Assembly (NCBI GenBank): GCA_030447725.1
Contig: JAUJOQ010000004.1
Coordinates: forward strand, 165,231-229,230
From: Thermoleophilaceae bacterium
Lineage (GTDB): Bacteria > Actinomycetota > Thermoleophilia > Solirubrobacterales > Thermoleophilaceae
DNA: 64,000 bases
Reading direction: 5' to 3'
Part shown: piece by piece, positions 24,664 through 33,039 of the stretch
Position numbering within the stretch: the first letter of the stretch is position 1
Layout: the number at the start of each line of letters is the position of its first letter
Notes under the pieces: generated by a model
Told to the model about the DNA's origin: nothing
Seen by the model: only the letters and a program-made list of their open reading frames with translations
Databases searched by the model: none
Translations under genes and position numbers: made by a program

Positions 24664-26981
24664 GCGCGGTAGCGGCACCCGCACGACGCCGGCCGGGGCT
24701 CGGTCGTAGCCGGTTGCGGGCCGCCGGAGAGGCCACGGCCAAGCGGGCGGATCCCCGCGTAGCGCTGGTGGTCTTCGCTGCCCTCGGCGCTTTCGCGGCG
24801 GCGCACTGGTTTCGACTGGTGGACGGTGCCCCAGCGGGACGCATGGTCGCCGCTGTGGCAGTGGCCACTGCGCTCGGAGCCCTGTTGACCATCCTCGGCC
24901 GCACCGCGCTCCCCCGCCCGGCGGTGCACATCGGCGCTCTGCTTTGCGCGGTGGCAGCGGGTGCGCTCGCGGTCGTGGTGGCCGGGCTGCCCGCGCGGCT
25001 CCTGGCCCCCGGCGGGTGGGACGAGCTCGCGGGCGAGCTGGACCGCGGGCTCTCGGGCATCCGCACCGTGCAGTGGCCCTACTCGGGGCCCGAGGAGTGG
25101 GTCGGGTTGGTGATCCTGCTCGGCGCCCCGCTGCTGCTCACCGCGGCGGCCGCCCTCACGTTCTGGCCCGTCCGGCGCGCCGCCGGCCTGATGCGCGCGC
25201 TGGGCCTCGTGGTCCTGCTGGCGCTCTACGGGGTGCCGGTCACGGAGCACGACCCCGGTGCACCGTTGCTGCGGGGCTTCGTGCTGCTCGCCGTGGTGGC
25301 CGCGTGGCTGTGGCTGCCGCGCCTGCGCGGACGCGAGGCGGGGGTGGCGGCCGCCGTGGTGCTGGCGGTCGGCATCGGCGCGCTTCCGGTAGCCGCCAAG
25401 CTCGACGCGGACACCGCGCTCGTGGACTACCGATCGTGGCAGTGGTTCGGCGGCGGCAAGGACATCACCTTCAACTTCAACCACTCCTACGGGCCGCTCG
25501 ACTGGCCCCGGAGCGGCACCACGCTGCTCAACGTCCGGTCCGAGAAGCCGCTGTACTGGAAGGTCGAGACCCTGGACGCCTTCGACGGCCTGCGCTGGCT
25601 GCGCTCCGACGCCAACGAGCGCTCCGAGCCCGGCGGCGAGCTGCCGGCCGACCCGGACTCCCGCTGGGACGAGCAGTTCGAGGTCACGGTCAGATCGCTG
25701 AAGACCGACTTCGTGGTGGGGGCCGGCACCCCCTACGCGGTGATCGGCGCCGGGGAGGCGGTCACCGGCTCGGCCGACGGCACCGTGCGCCGCCTCGACG
25801 AGCCCCTGGAGCGCGGCGACGCCTACACGGTGCGCAGCTACGTTCCCGACCCCGGCCCCGAGCGCATGCGTGCCGCCGCCCGCGCGTATCCGGCCCAGCT
25901 CGACCAGTACACCCGCATCGAGCTGCCCTTGGCTGGGGAGACCGCTCTACCTGACAGCCGGCGCTACCCCCCGGGTGTCGACCGCGCGGCGGTCGTCGTG
26001 CCTCTCAGGGGCGGCGACCCCGACGGCGCCATCGAAGCCGACCGGCTGCTCGGCGACTCCCCCTACGCCAAGACCCACGCCCTCGCGAGCCGCCTCACCG
26101 CGGGAGCGCCCACCGTCTACGACGCCGTAGACCGGGTGCAGGACCACCTGCGCACGCAGTACATCTACAGCGAGAGGCCGCCGACGCAGGCCTATCCGCT
26201 CGAGTCCTTCCTGTTCGAGGACAAGATCGGCTACTGCCAGCAGTTCTCGGGAGCGATGGCTCTGATGCTGAGGATGTCGGGCATCCCGACGCGGGTCGTG
26301 TCCGGCTTCTCGCCGGGCTCCCTGGACAGCGAAGGCGGCGAGTACCGCGTGCGCGACCTCGACGCCCATTCGTGGGTGGAGGTCTACTTCAACGACATCG
26401 GCTGGGTCACGTTCGATCCCACTCCCCAGGCGGCCCCGGCCGACCGCGCCGGGCGGGGCCCGGAAGCCGAGCGGCTGGACATCCCGACCGGGGGGCAGAG
26501 CCGCCTGGGCGGCGGCGCCGGCCCGATTCCCGAGCGCGGTGGCGACCCCGCCGCCACGGCGGCGGGACCGGCCGGGGAGGAGGGGGGTGGCCTGCCGGCG
26601 CTGCCGGTGATCCTGGCGCTCCTCCTCGTCGCGGCGGCGGTTGCGCTGGTGCTCCGCCTCCGCGCGCGACGCGGCTCGGGCCTGCCCTCGGGGGACGCCG
26701 GCCTGCGAGAGCTCGAGCGTGCGCTGCCCCGCCTCGGGTGGGCGCTGGGGCCGGGCACCACCCTTCTCGAGCTCGAGCGTCGTCTGGCCCGCGCCGCGGG
26801 TCCCGGGTCGGCGGGCTACGTCGCGCGCCTGCGAGAGGGCCGCTTCTCGCCTCGCGGCGCTCGTCTGCCCGGGCGCGCCGAGCGCGCCGCGCTGCGGCGC
26901 GAGCTCACGGCCGAGGGGGGTCTGCGCGCCAGGCTGCGCGGCTTCCGGGCCCTTCCCCCAGGCGGTCCCCGCACCTCTTAA
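24660..26981 (+). CDS. TgpA-like transglutaminase domain membrane protein
   Basis: 773 residues. Several N-terminal membrane segments (about 35-240, DUF3488-like), a large extracytoplasmic part with a transglutaminase-like catalytic core (IGYCQQFSGAMALMLRMSGIPTRVVSG with Cys near 525, LDAHSWVEVYF with His, and TFDPTP with Asp), a Gly/Pro-rich linker, one more membrane span (ALPVILALLLVAAAVALVL) and a DUF4129-like C-terminal helical region (GLRELERALPRLGW). GTG 24660 overlaps the DUF58 stop. The longer upstream frame is a shadow of the DUF58 gene. Completes the moxR-DUF58-transglutaminase operon. Confidence 0.87.
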   Translation: MSAVAAPARRRPGLGRSRLRAAGEATAKRADPRVALVVFAALGAFAAAHWFRLVDGAPAGRMVAAVAVATALGALLTILGRTALPRPAVHIGALLCAVAAGALAVVVAGLPARLLAPGGWDELAGELDRGLSGIRTVQWPYSGPEEWVGLVILLGAPLLLTAAAALTFWPVRRAAGLMRALGLVVLLALYGVPVTEHDPGAPLLRGFVLLAVVAAWLWLPRLRGREAGVAAAVVLAVGIGALPVAAKLDADTALVDYRSWQWFGGGKDITFNFNHSYGPLDWPRSGTTLLNVRSEKPLYWKVETLDAFDGLRWLRSDANERSEPGGELPADPDSRWDEQFEVTVRSLKTDFVVGAGTPYAVIGAGEAVTGSADGTVRRLDEPLERGDAYTVRSYVPDPGPERMRAAARAYPAQLDQYTRIELPLAGETALPDSRRYPPGVDRAAVVVPLRGGDPDGAIEADRLLGDSPYAKTHALASRLTAGAPTVYDAVDRVQDHLRTQYIYSERPPTQAYPLESFLFEDKIGYCQQFSGAMALMLRMSGIPTRVVSGFSPGSLDSEGGEYRVRDLDAHSWVEVYFNDIGWVTFDPTPQAAPADRAGRGPEAERLDIPTGGQSRLGGGAGPIPERGGDPAATAAGPAGEEGGGLPALPVILALLLVAAAVALVLRLRARRGSGLPSGDAGLRELERALPRLGWALGPGTTLLELERRLARAAGPGSAGYVARLREGRFSPRGARLPGRAERAALRRELTAEGGLRARLRGFRALPPGGPRTS

Positions 26982-27016
26982 TGGGCGTTTAGGCGCCCCG
27001 CCTAGAACTCTTGGGC

Positions 27017-28228
27017 ATGAGCGCGAACCAGAGAGGCCCCTCCCGTCCGCTGTCCACCGTCCTCGCCGGAATCCTCGGCGGGCTCGTCGTCCTCCTGGTT
27101 GGTGCGGTGCTGATCTCCACGGACGTGATCGAGACGGGCGACACCACGCGCGAGGTGGTCAACCAGCCGGTCGTCGGCCGGCCGGCGGCCGACGACTCGG
27201 GCGAGGCCAGGTCGGTGGCGGGCATCTTCGAGGAGGAGGGCCGCGGCGTGGTCTTCGTCCAGGCAGAGGGCGACGGCGCGGGTTCGCCCCTCGACGGTGG
27301 CGGTGAAGGCACGGCCACGGGCTCCGGCTTCCTGGTCGACGACGAGGGCACGATCCTCACCAACGCGCACGTGGTGGAGGGCTCGGAGGACGTCACGGTC
27401 TCTTTCGAAGACGACAAGGGCAACGAGATCGACGCGGAGGTCAAGGGCCGCGACGAGTCCACCGACCTCGCGGTGCTCAAGATCGACCCCGACGAGGCGA
27501 AGGGCGTGGCGCCGATCCCGCTTGGCGACTCCTCCCAGGCGCAGGTCGGCGACCCGGTGATAGCCATCGGCAACCCGTTCGGCTTCACCCGCACGGTCAC
27601 CACCGGGATCGTGTCGGCCGTGCAGCGGCGCATCGAGGCACCCAACGCCTTCTCTATCGGCAACGTGATCCAGACCGACGCCGCCATCAACCCCGGCAAC
27701 TCGGGCGGTCCGCTGCTCGACGGGCAGGGCCGCGTGATCGGCATCAACGCCCAGATCGCGACCAACGGCTCGCAGAGCTCGTCGGGCATCGGCTTCGCGA
27801 TCCCGATCAACACCGCGAAGGAGCTGCTGCCCGAGCTCGAGAAGGGCGGCGAGATCGAGCGCGGGTACCTGGGCGTGCGCGCAGCCGACGTGACCGACTC
27901 GGTGGCCGAGGAGCTCGACCTTCCGGTCAAGGAGGGCGCGCTGATCCAGGAGGTCGTGGAGGGCGGCCCCGCAGACCGTGCCGGCCTCAGGGCCGGCGAT
28001 GAGCCCACCAGCGGTGGCCTGACCGCCGGCGGTGACTTGATCGTGGCCATCGAGGGCGAGAAGATCGAGAACTCCACGGACCTGGTCGCGGCCGTCGAGA
28101 ACCTCGATCCCGGCCAGGAGATCGAGATCGAGCTCTATCGCGGCGACGAGAAGCGCACCGAGACCGTGAAGCTCGGCGAGCGTCCGGACGAGGTGGCGCA
28201 GACGCCACAGCTGCCCGGGCTGCCCTAG
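27017..28228 (+). CDS. HtrA/DegP-like trypsin-fold serine protease with PDZ domain
   Basis: 403 residues, membrane-anchored by one N-terminal span (about 14-34), catalytic domain outside. The triad is His118 (TNAHVVEG), Asp150 (STDLAVLKI) and Ser229 (NPGNSGGPL). A PDZ domain follows (GYLGVRAADV...GGDLIVAIEGEKI) for substrate or stress sensing. I start at ATG 27017, not TTG 27011. It lies between the transglutaminase operon and trpF and probably is a separate envelope-quality protease. Confidence 0.93.
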   Translation: MSANQRGPSRPLSTVLAGILGGLVVLLVGAVLISTDVIETGDTTREVVNQPVVGRPAADDSGEARSVAGIFEEEGRGVVFVQAEGDGAGSPLDGGGEGTATGSGFLVDDEGTILTNAHVVEGSEDVTVSFEDDKGNEIDAEVKGRDESTDLAVLKIDPDEAKGVAPIPLGDSSQAQVGDPVIAIGNPFGFTRTVTTGIVSAVQRRIEAPNAFSIGNVIQTDAAINPGNSGGPLLDGQGRVIGINAQIATNGSQSSSGIGFAIPINTAKELLPELEKGGEIERGYLGVRAADVTDSVAEELDLPVKEGALIQEVVEGGPADRAGLRAGDEPTSGGLTAGGDLIVAIEGEKIENSTDLVAAVENLDPGQEIEIELYRGDEKRTETVKLGERPDEVAQTPQLPGLP

Positions 28229-28244
28229 AGGGATCATCCCCTAG

Positions 28245-28262
28245 TCGTCGCGCCTGCGACGA
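28245..28262 (+). other. Small hairpin just before the trpF ribosome-binding site
   Basis: TCGTCGC-GCCT-GCGACGA, a perfect 7-bp stem with a 4-nt loop, ends 2 nt before a GGGGG run that precedes the trpF ATG. It could affect trpF translation or act as a weak barrier after htrA; no U-tract follows. Confidence 0.35.
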
Positions 28263-28269
28263 TGGGGGC

Positions 28270-28914
28270 ATGACCCGCGTCAAGATCTGCGGCCTCACCA
28301 ACCTCGACGACGCCCGCCACGCTGCCGGGCTTGGCGCCTGGGCTCTGGGGCTGATCCTGTGGCCACAGAGCCCGCGGGCCTGCCCCTCCGCGGCGGCCGA
28401 GGAGATCGGGGCGGTGATGCGCCGCCGTGCCGCAGTTACCGGGGTGTTCGTGAACGCCACGCTCGACGAGGTGGCCCTCGCGGCGGACCGCTTCTCGCTC
28501 CACATCCTTCAGCTGCACGGCGACGAGGGCCCGGCCTACTGCCGCGAGGCCGCACGCCGCACCGGCTGCCGTGTGATGAAGGCCGCGCGTGTGCGTGGCG
28601 CGGCCACGATCCGCGAGCTCGAGCCCTTCCACACCGATCTGCACCTGCTCGACGCGCACGTGCGCGGCCGCCGCGGCGGCACCGGCGAGACCTTCGACTG
28701 GGAGGTGGCCAGAGCGCACCCCCGTACGGTGCCGCTCGTGCTCTCGGGCGGTCTGATCGCCGACAATGTCGGTCAGGCCGTCGCAGCGACGGAGCCCTAC
28801 GCGGTCGACACCGCCAGTGGCACCGAGGCGGCGCCCGGAGTCAAGGACCCCGCGCGGGTGGAGGCTTTCTTTCGCGCGGTCGAGGCCGCGGACCACGAGC
28901 TGGCGGCGGCGTGA
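28270..28914 (+). CDS. trpF: Phosphoribosylanthranilate isomerase
   Basis: 214 residues, TIM barrel, third step of tryptophan synthesis. [26 protein letters not shown] carries the catalytic Cys; [23 protein letters not shown] (catalytic Asp) with [19 protein letters not shown] and [16 protein letters not shown] (phosphate site) are typical. ATG 28270. Opens the trpFBA block; stop overlaps the trpB GTG. Confidence 0.95.
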   Translation: MTRVKICGLTNLDDARHAAGLGAWALGLILWPQSPRACPSAAAEEIGAVMRRRAAVTGVFVNATLDEVALAADRFSLHILQLHGDEGPAYCREAARRTGCRVMKAARVRGAATIRELEPFHTDLHLLDAHVRGRRGGTGETFDWEVARAHPRTVPLVLSGGLIADNVGQAVAATEPYAVDTASGTEAAPGVKDPARVEAFFRAVEAADHELAAA

Positions 28915-30083
28915 GCAGCCCCGGCCCCGGCGCCGCCCGCGAGCGGGACTTCGGCCCCTATGGCGGGCGGTTCGTGCCCGAGACCTTGGTGGGGCCCCTC
29001 GACGAGCTCGAGCAGGCCTGGCTCGACGCGCGTGTAGATCCCGACTTCAACGCGGAGCTGTCGCTGCTGCTCGCCGACTACGCAGGGCGACCCACGCCCC
29101 TGTACATGGCCCCGCGCCTGTCGGAGGTCACCGGGGGCACGGTCTACCTCAAGCGCGAGGACCTGCTGCACACCGGAGCCCACAAGATCAACAACGCCAT
29201 CGGTCAGGCGCTCCTCGCCAAGCGGATGGGAAAAGGACGGGTGATCGCCGAGACCGGCGCTGGCCAGCATGGCGTGGCCACGGCCACCGCGTGTGCGCTG
29301 CTGGGGCTCGAATGCCTGGTCTACATGGGCAGCGAGGACATGCGCCGCCAGCGCCCCAACGTGGAGCGGATGCAGCTGCTGGGCGCCGAGGTCACCGCCG
29401 TCGAGACGGGCGCGCGCACCCTCAAGGAGGCGGTCAGCGCGGCGATCCGCGACTGGGTGGCAAGCGTGGCCACCACGCACTACGTGATCGGCTCGGCGGT
29501 TGGACCGGCGCCCTACCCGGCGCTCGTACGCGACCTCCAGCGCGTCATCGGCGACGAGGCGCGCGAGCAGATCCAGGCCGCCGAGGGCCGCCTGCCCGAC
29601 CGCGTGATCGCCTGCGTAGGCGGCGGCTCGAACGCGATCGGGGCCTTCGTGGGTTTCGTGCACGACGCCGACGTGGGGCTGATCGGCGTGGAGGCCGCCG
29701 GAGATGGCCTCGACTCCGGCCGCCACTCGGCTCCGCTGACCACCAACGCCTGTGGTGTGCTGCACGGCGCGCTCTCCGCCGTGCTGCAGGACGAGTACGG
29801 GCAGGTGCTCGACGCACACTCGGTGTCCGCCGGGCTCGACTACCCGGGCTCGGGTCCCGAGCACGCCTGGCTGCGCGACGAGGGCCGGGTGACCTATGAG
29901 GCCGTTACCGACGACGACGCTGTTGCGGCCTTCCGGCGCCTCGCCCGGTTGGAGGGGATCATCCCGGCGCTGGAACCCTCACATGCGCTCGCGTGGCTGT
30001 TCGCCCATCCCGGCGAGGGCATCGACATCCTGATCCTCTCCGGGCGTGGGGACAAGGACCTCGCCGAAGTCCTCTCGCGGTGA
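28911..30083 (+). CDS. trpB: Tryptophan synthase beta chain
   Basis: 390 residues, PLP enzyme joining indole and serine. [40 protein letters not shown] with the PLP lysine, [30 protein letters not shown] phosphate loop and [16 protein letters not shown] are all present; it is a classical TrpB1. GTG 28911 overlaps the trpF stop. The longer frame from 28359 is a shadow inside trpF. Confidence 0.96.
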   Translation: MSSPGPGAARERDFGPYGGRFVPETLVGPLDELEQAWLDARVDPDFNAELSLLLADYAGRPTPLYMAPRLSEVTGGTVYLKREDLLHTGAHKINNAIGQALLAKRMGKGRVIAETGAGQHGVATATACALLGLECLVYMGSEDMRRQRPNVERMQLLGAEVTAVETGARTLKEAVSAAIRDWVASVATTHYVIGSAVGPAPYPALVRDLQRVIGDEAREQIQAAEGRLPDRVIACVGGGSNAIGAFVGFVHDADVGLIGVEAAGDGLDSGRHSAPLTTNACGVLHGALSAVLQDEYGQVLDAHSVSAGLDYPGSGPEHAWLRDEGRVTYEAVTDDDAVAAFRRLARLEGIIPALEPSHALAWLFAHPGEGIDILILSGRGDKDLAEVLSR

Positions 30084-30094
30084 GCGCGCCGCTC

Positions 30095-30122
30095 GGGGGG
30101 GTCGCACGGGGCGGTGCCCCCC
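30095..30122 (+). other. GC hairpin between trpB and trpA
   Basis: GGGGGG (30095-30100) can pair with CCCCCC (30117-30122), or the inner GGGGC-GGT-GCCCC can form (about 30108-30120); TTT follows and overlaps the TTG start of trpA. It could attenuate transcription into, or translation of, trpA. Confidence 0.35.
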
Positions 30123-30123
30123 T

Positions 30124-30900
30124 TTGACTGGTCTCCCGCTGATCGCACGGGCCTTCGCCGGCCACGGGCGGCGCGCCGCTCTCATGCCCTACCTGATGGG
30201 CGGCTACCCGGACCCCGACGCCTCTCGCGCATGTTGTGCGGCCGCCGCGGACTCCGGCGCCGATCTGATCGAGCTTGGCGTGCCCTTCTCGGATCCCCTG
30301 GCCGACGGTCCGGTGATCCACGCCGCGGCCGGTGAGGCCCTCGCAGGCGGCGTCACCCCCGACGACGTGCTGTCGGTGTGCGAGTCGGTGGCGGCGCAGG
30401 TCCCCGTGGTGCTCATGGTGTACGCCAACGTCGTGCTCCAAGCAGGGCTGTCGGCGTACGTGCAGCGGGCGGCCGCCGCCGGCGCGGCGGGGATGATCGT
30501 TCCCGATCTGCCCCATGACGAGTCCGGCGAGTTGAGGGAGGCCTGCGACGCCCAGGACGTCGCTCTCGTCCCGCTCGTCGCACCCAACACGGCCGGCTGC
30601 AGGCTCGACGCGATCGGCGAAGATGCCCGCGGCTTCGTCTACGCCGTCTCGCTCACAGGCACCACCGGCGAGCGCTCCACGCTGCCGCCTGAGCTGGCAA
30701 CGATGGTCGAGCGTGTGCGGGCGGCCACCACGTTGCCGGTTGCGGTCGGATTCGGGATCTCGACCTCCGAGCACGCCAGTGCGGTTGCCGACCTCGCCGA
30801 CGGCGTGATCGTGGGCAGCCGGGTGGTGCGCGCCGCGGGCGAAGGTGGCTCCGCGGCCGTGGGGGAGCTGGTGAGCGAGCTGGCTCGGGCGCTTGACTGA
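30124..30900 (+). CDS. trpA: Tryptophan synthase alpha chain
   Basis: 258 residues; cleaves indole-3-glycerol phosphate and channels indole to TrpB. ALMPYLMGGYPDPDAS, LIELGVPFSDPLADGPVIHAA with catalytic Glu and Asp, GMIVPDLPHDE, VYAVSLTGTTGERS and VGFGISTSEHA are conserved. The only start in a sensible place is TTG 30124; the frame opens upstream to ATG 30046 but that lies within trpB. Last gene of the trp set; a large hairpin follows at 30951. Confidence 0.93.
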   Translation: MTGLPLIARAFAGHGRRAALMPYLMGGYPDPDASRACCAAAADSGADLIELGVPFSDPLADGPVIHAAAGEALAGGVTPDDVLSVCESVAAQVPVVLMVYANVVLQAGLSAYVQRAAAAGAAGMIVPDLPHDESGELREACDAQDVALVPLVAPNTAGCRLDAIGEDARGFVYAVSLTGTTGERSTLPPELATMVERVRAATTLPVAVGFGISTSEHASAVADLADGVIVGSRVVRAAGEGGSAAVGELVSELARALD

Positions 30901-30950
30901 TCTGCGGCTGGCAAGCCTCGGGGCGCCGGGGCCTCGCCCGCCGCAGTGGC

Positions 30951-31000
30951 GGGGGCCACTACGAAGCGTCCCTCCTCGGGACGGAGGGTAGTGACCCCCC
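30951..31000 (+). terminator. Long hairpin after trpA
   Basis: GGGGG-C-CACTAC pairs with TAGTG-A-CCCCC, enclosing an inner CCTCC...GGAGG stem. It lies about 50 nt after the trpA stop and 70 nt before the next start. No U-tract follows, so it is a plausible but unproven terminator. Confidence 0.5.
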
Positions 31001-31069
31001 TATGCAGCGAGCAGTGAGGTGGCTCGGAGTTCGCCAAGCCGCGGTCGGCTGACTGCTAGGGTGCCGCCG

Positions 31070-31630
31070 ATGACAGAGGCCGACATCCCCGCAGAAGCGC
31101 CGGCGAAGAAGCCCGCAAAGCCACGGCGCTCGGCTCGGGTCAAGGCCGTTGAGGAAGTCGGCCGGTCCTACTTCGAGGCGATCGACGCGCGCGACGCCGA
31201 TGCCGTGGCGGCGCACTTCCACCCGGACGGCATCGACGACATCGTGGCCCTCGGCGTGTTTCGCGGACCGGACGCCGTACGCAAGTTCTTCCGGGAGATG
31301 TTCGCCGCGATGCCCGACGCGACGATGAGGATCGAGCGCATCGTGGCCGACCACGAGGTCGCGGCGGTCCAGTGGCGGATGGCCGGCACCTTCGACGGCG
31401 CCCCGTTCCAGGGCATCGAGCCCACCGGCAGGCGTGTCGAGCTGCGGGGCTTCGACGCCCTGGAGATCGACCAGGACGGCAAGATCATCCGCAACACGGG
31501 CTACTACGACGGAGCGGCCTTCGCACGGGCCATCGGCCTGCTCCCCCATCAGGACAGCGGCGTGGACAAGGCGATGCTGGCCGGGTTCAACGCCGTCACC
31601 AAGCTCCGTCACGCCATCGCCTCGCGATGA
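31070..31630 (+). CDS. SnoaL-like / NTF2-fold protein
   Basis: 186 residues. An Ala/Lys/Pro-rich N-terminus (about 25 residues) precedes an NTF2-like domain: YFEAIDARDADAVAAHFHPDGIDDI, FRGPDAVRKFFREMFAAMPDATMRIERIVADHEVAAVQWRMAGTFDGAPFQGIEPTGRRVELRGFDALEIDQDGKI is the SnoaL/ester-cyclase pattern. Members include polyketide cyclases and many uncharacterised small-molecule-binding proteins, so the reaction is unknown. ATG 31070; stop overlaps a small membrane-protein gene by 4 nt. Confidence 0.75.
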   Translation: MTEADIPAEAPAKKPAKPRRSARVKAVEEVGRSYFEAIDARDADAVAAHFHPDGIDDIVALGVFRGPDAVRKFFREMFAAMPDATMRIERIVADHEVAAVQWRMAGTFDGAPFQGIEPTGRRVELRGFDALEIDQDGKIIRNTGYYDGAAFARAIGLLPHQDSGVDKAMLAGFNAVTKLRHAIASR

Positions 31631-31815
31631 TCGTCCTGGTAACGCTCACCACCGGCCTGGTCATCTGGATCGTCGCGTGGGCCCTCGGCATCAAGGCCTT
31701 CGACGCCTTCCTGTTCACATCGATCATCACCGTGATGGCCGCCGGCGTGCGGATCGCGAAGCCCCATCTGGACCGCGTGTTCAAGGGCGCACCGCCGGCC
31801 CCTGGCGGGAGCTAG
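31627..31815 (+). CDS. Small two-helix membrane protein
   Basis: 62 residues, ATGA-coupled to the SnoaL-like gene. Two hydrophobic segments (about 2-22 and 27-46) followed by a short basic/proline tail. No family recognised. It ends convergently with the phosphofructokinase gene, the two stops sharing a CTAG. Confidence 0.6.
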   Translation: MIVLVTLTTGLVIWIVAWALGIKAFDAFLFTSIITVMAAGVRIAKPHLDRVFKGAPPAPGGS

Positions 31816-32843
31816 CCGAAGAAGGTCTCGGCCACTTCGTACTCCTCCGTCGGTACGAGCCGCAGTTCGGCCACGGCGTCGCGCAGCGCCACCAGCTCGA
31901 TCCGGCCGCCTCGCAGCGCGGGCATGGTGCCCCAGCTGCCGGCCTGCGCAGCGTCGCTGGCGGCCACGCCCATCCGCGTGGCCAGCACCCGGTCGTAGGG
32001 GGTGGGTGTTCCCCCTCGCTGCACGTGCCCGAGCACGGTCACCCGCGTCTCGAAGCCGGTGCGCTCCTCGATCTCCAGGCTGAGCCGCTGGCCGATCCCC
32101 CCCAGGCGCACATGGCCGAACTCGTCGGTGTCGCTCTCCAGCGTCTCCATCGTTCCCTCGGCGGGGACCGCTCCCTCGGCTACCACGACGATCGAGAAGT
32201 AGCGCCCGCGGGAATGGCGGCGGCGGATCAGGCCGCACACGTCCTCGACGTCGAAGGGGCGCTCGGGCACGAGGATCGCGTCGGCGCCGCCGGCCAGCCC
32301 GGAGTGCAGGGCGATCCATCCGGCGTGGCGACCCATCACCTCGACCACGAGGATGCGGTTGTGGCTCTCGGCGGTGGTGTGCAGCCGGTCGATCGCCTCG
32401 GTGGCCACGTGCACGGCGGTGTCGAACCCGAACGTCATGTCGGTGGCGTTCAGATCGTTGTCGATGGTCTTCGGTACGCCGAGTACGGGCAGCCCCGCCT
32501 CGTCGTGCAAGCGGAAGGCCGCACCGAGCGTGTCCTCTCCGCCGATGGCGATCAGTCCGTCGAGACCGAGCGCGTCGAGGCGGTCACGCACGATCTGTGC
32601 CCCGCCCTCGCGCTTGAAGGGGTTGGTGCGGGAGGTTCTGAGGATGGTCCCGCCGCGGGGCAGGATGCCGGCGGTGGACTCCACGGTCAGCTCGTCCCAC
32701 TCGTCCTCGAGGGGGCCACGCCAGCCGTCGCGGAAGCCTACGATCTCGTGTCCGTGGACGTCGATCCCCCGCCGCACGATCGCGCGGATCGCGGCGTTGA
32801 GGCCGGGACAGTCACCACCGCCTGTCAGAACGCCGATGCGCAC
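31812..32843 (-). CDS. pfkA: Phosphofructokinase, group III, probable pyrophosphate-dependent type
   Basis: 343 residues. Phosphorylates fructose 6-phosphate in glycolysis. GVLTGGGDCPGLNAAIR is the phosphate-donor loop; GGEDTLG at 101-107 has Asp104 where ATP-dependent enzymes have Gly; PKTIDND at 124-130 has Lys125. Asp104 and this Lys together are the marks of PPi-dependent PFKs. VEVMGRHAGWIAL, LGHVQRGG and PTPYDRVLATRMG are the substrate motifs. ATG 32843. If PPi-dependent, the step is reversible and saves ATP; biochemical type is inference from two residues. Confidence 0.9.
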   Translation of the reverse strand: MRIGVLTGGGDCPGLNAAIRAIVRRGIDVHGHEIVGFRDGWRGPLEDEWDELTVESTAGILPRGGTILRTSRTNPFKREGGAQIVRDRLDALGLDGLIAIGGEDTLGAAFRLHDEAGLPVLGVPKTIDNDLNATDMTFGFDTAVHVATEAIDRLHTTAESHNRILVVEVMGRHAGWIALHSGLAGGADAILVPERPFDVEDVCGLIRRRHSRGRYFSIVVVAEGAVPAEGTMETLESDTDEFGHVRLGGIGQRLSLEIEERTGFETRVTVLGHVQRGGTPTPYDRVLATRMGVAASDAAQAGSWGTMPALRGGRIELVALRDAVAELRLVPTEEYEVAETFFG

Positions 32844-32995
32844 GCGCGCAAACTTACCGCGCGGGCGGTCTGGGCCCCGGCCTCATGGCCACGGTCCGGC
32901 CGGAGAGGCGCGTGGTTGTCCCACCTGTCGGTTGCCGCTGTGGGGCGACGTCCAGTACCGGTCTCGATGTGGCAATGGAGTGTCCGATTGCGCGG

Positions 32996-33001
32996 TACTA
33001 T
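32996..33001 (+). promoter_or_regulatory. -10-like element upstream of livK
   Basis: TACTAT, about 39 nt before the livK TTG start, in the only gap ahead of the operon. No convincing -35 is seen. Unlike the toxin-antitoxin loci this would give a leadered transcript with a good Shine-Dalgarno. Confidence 0.35.
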
Positions 33002-33039
33002 GCGGCACAGCGCACAACACTTCTCTAGGAGGGAATATC

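Noticed and set aside
24126-25484. 452-codon minus-strand open frame opposite the DUF58 and transglutaminase genes
   Set aside because: Spans two well-supported sense genes, is Arg/Gln/Glu/His-rich and lacks any domain.
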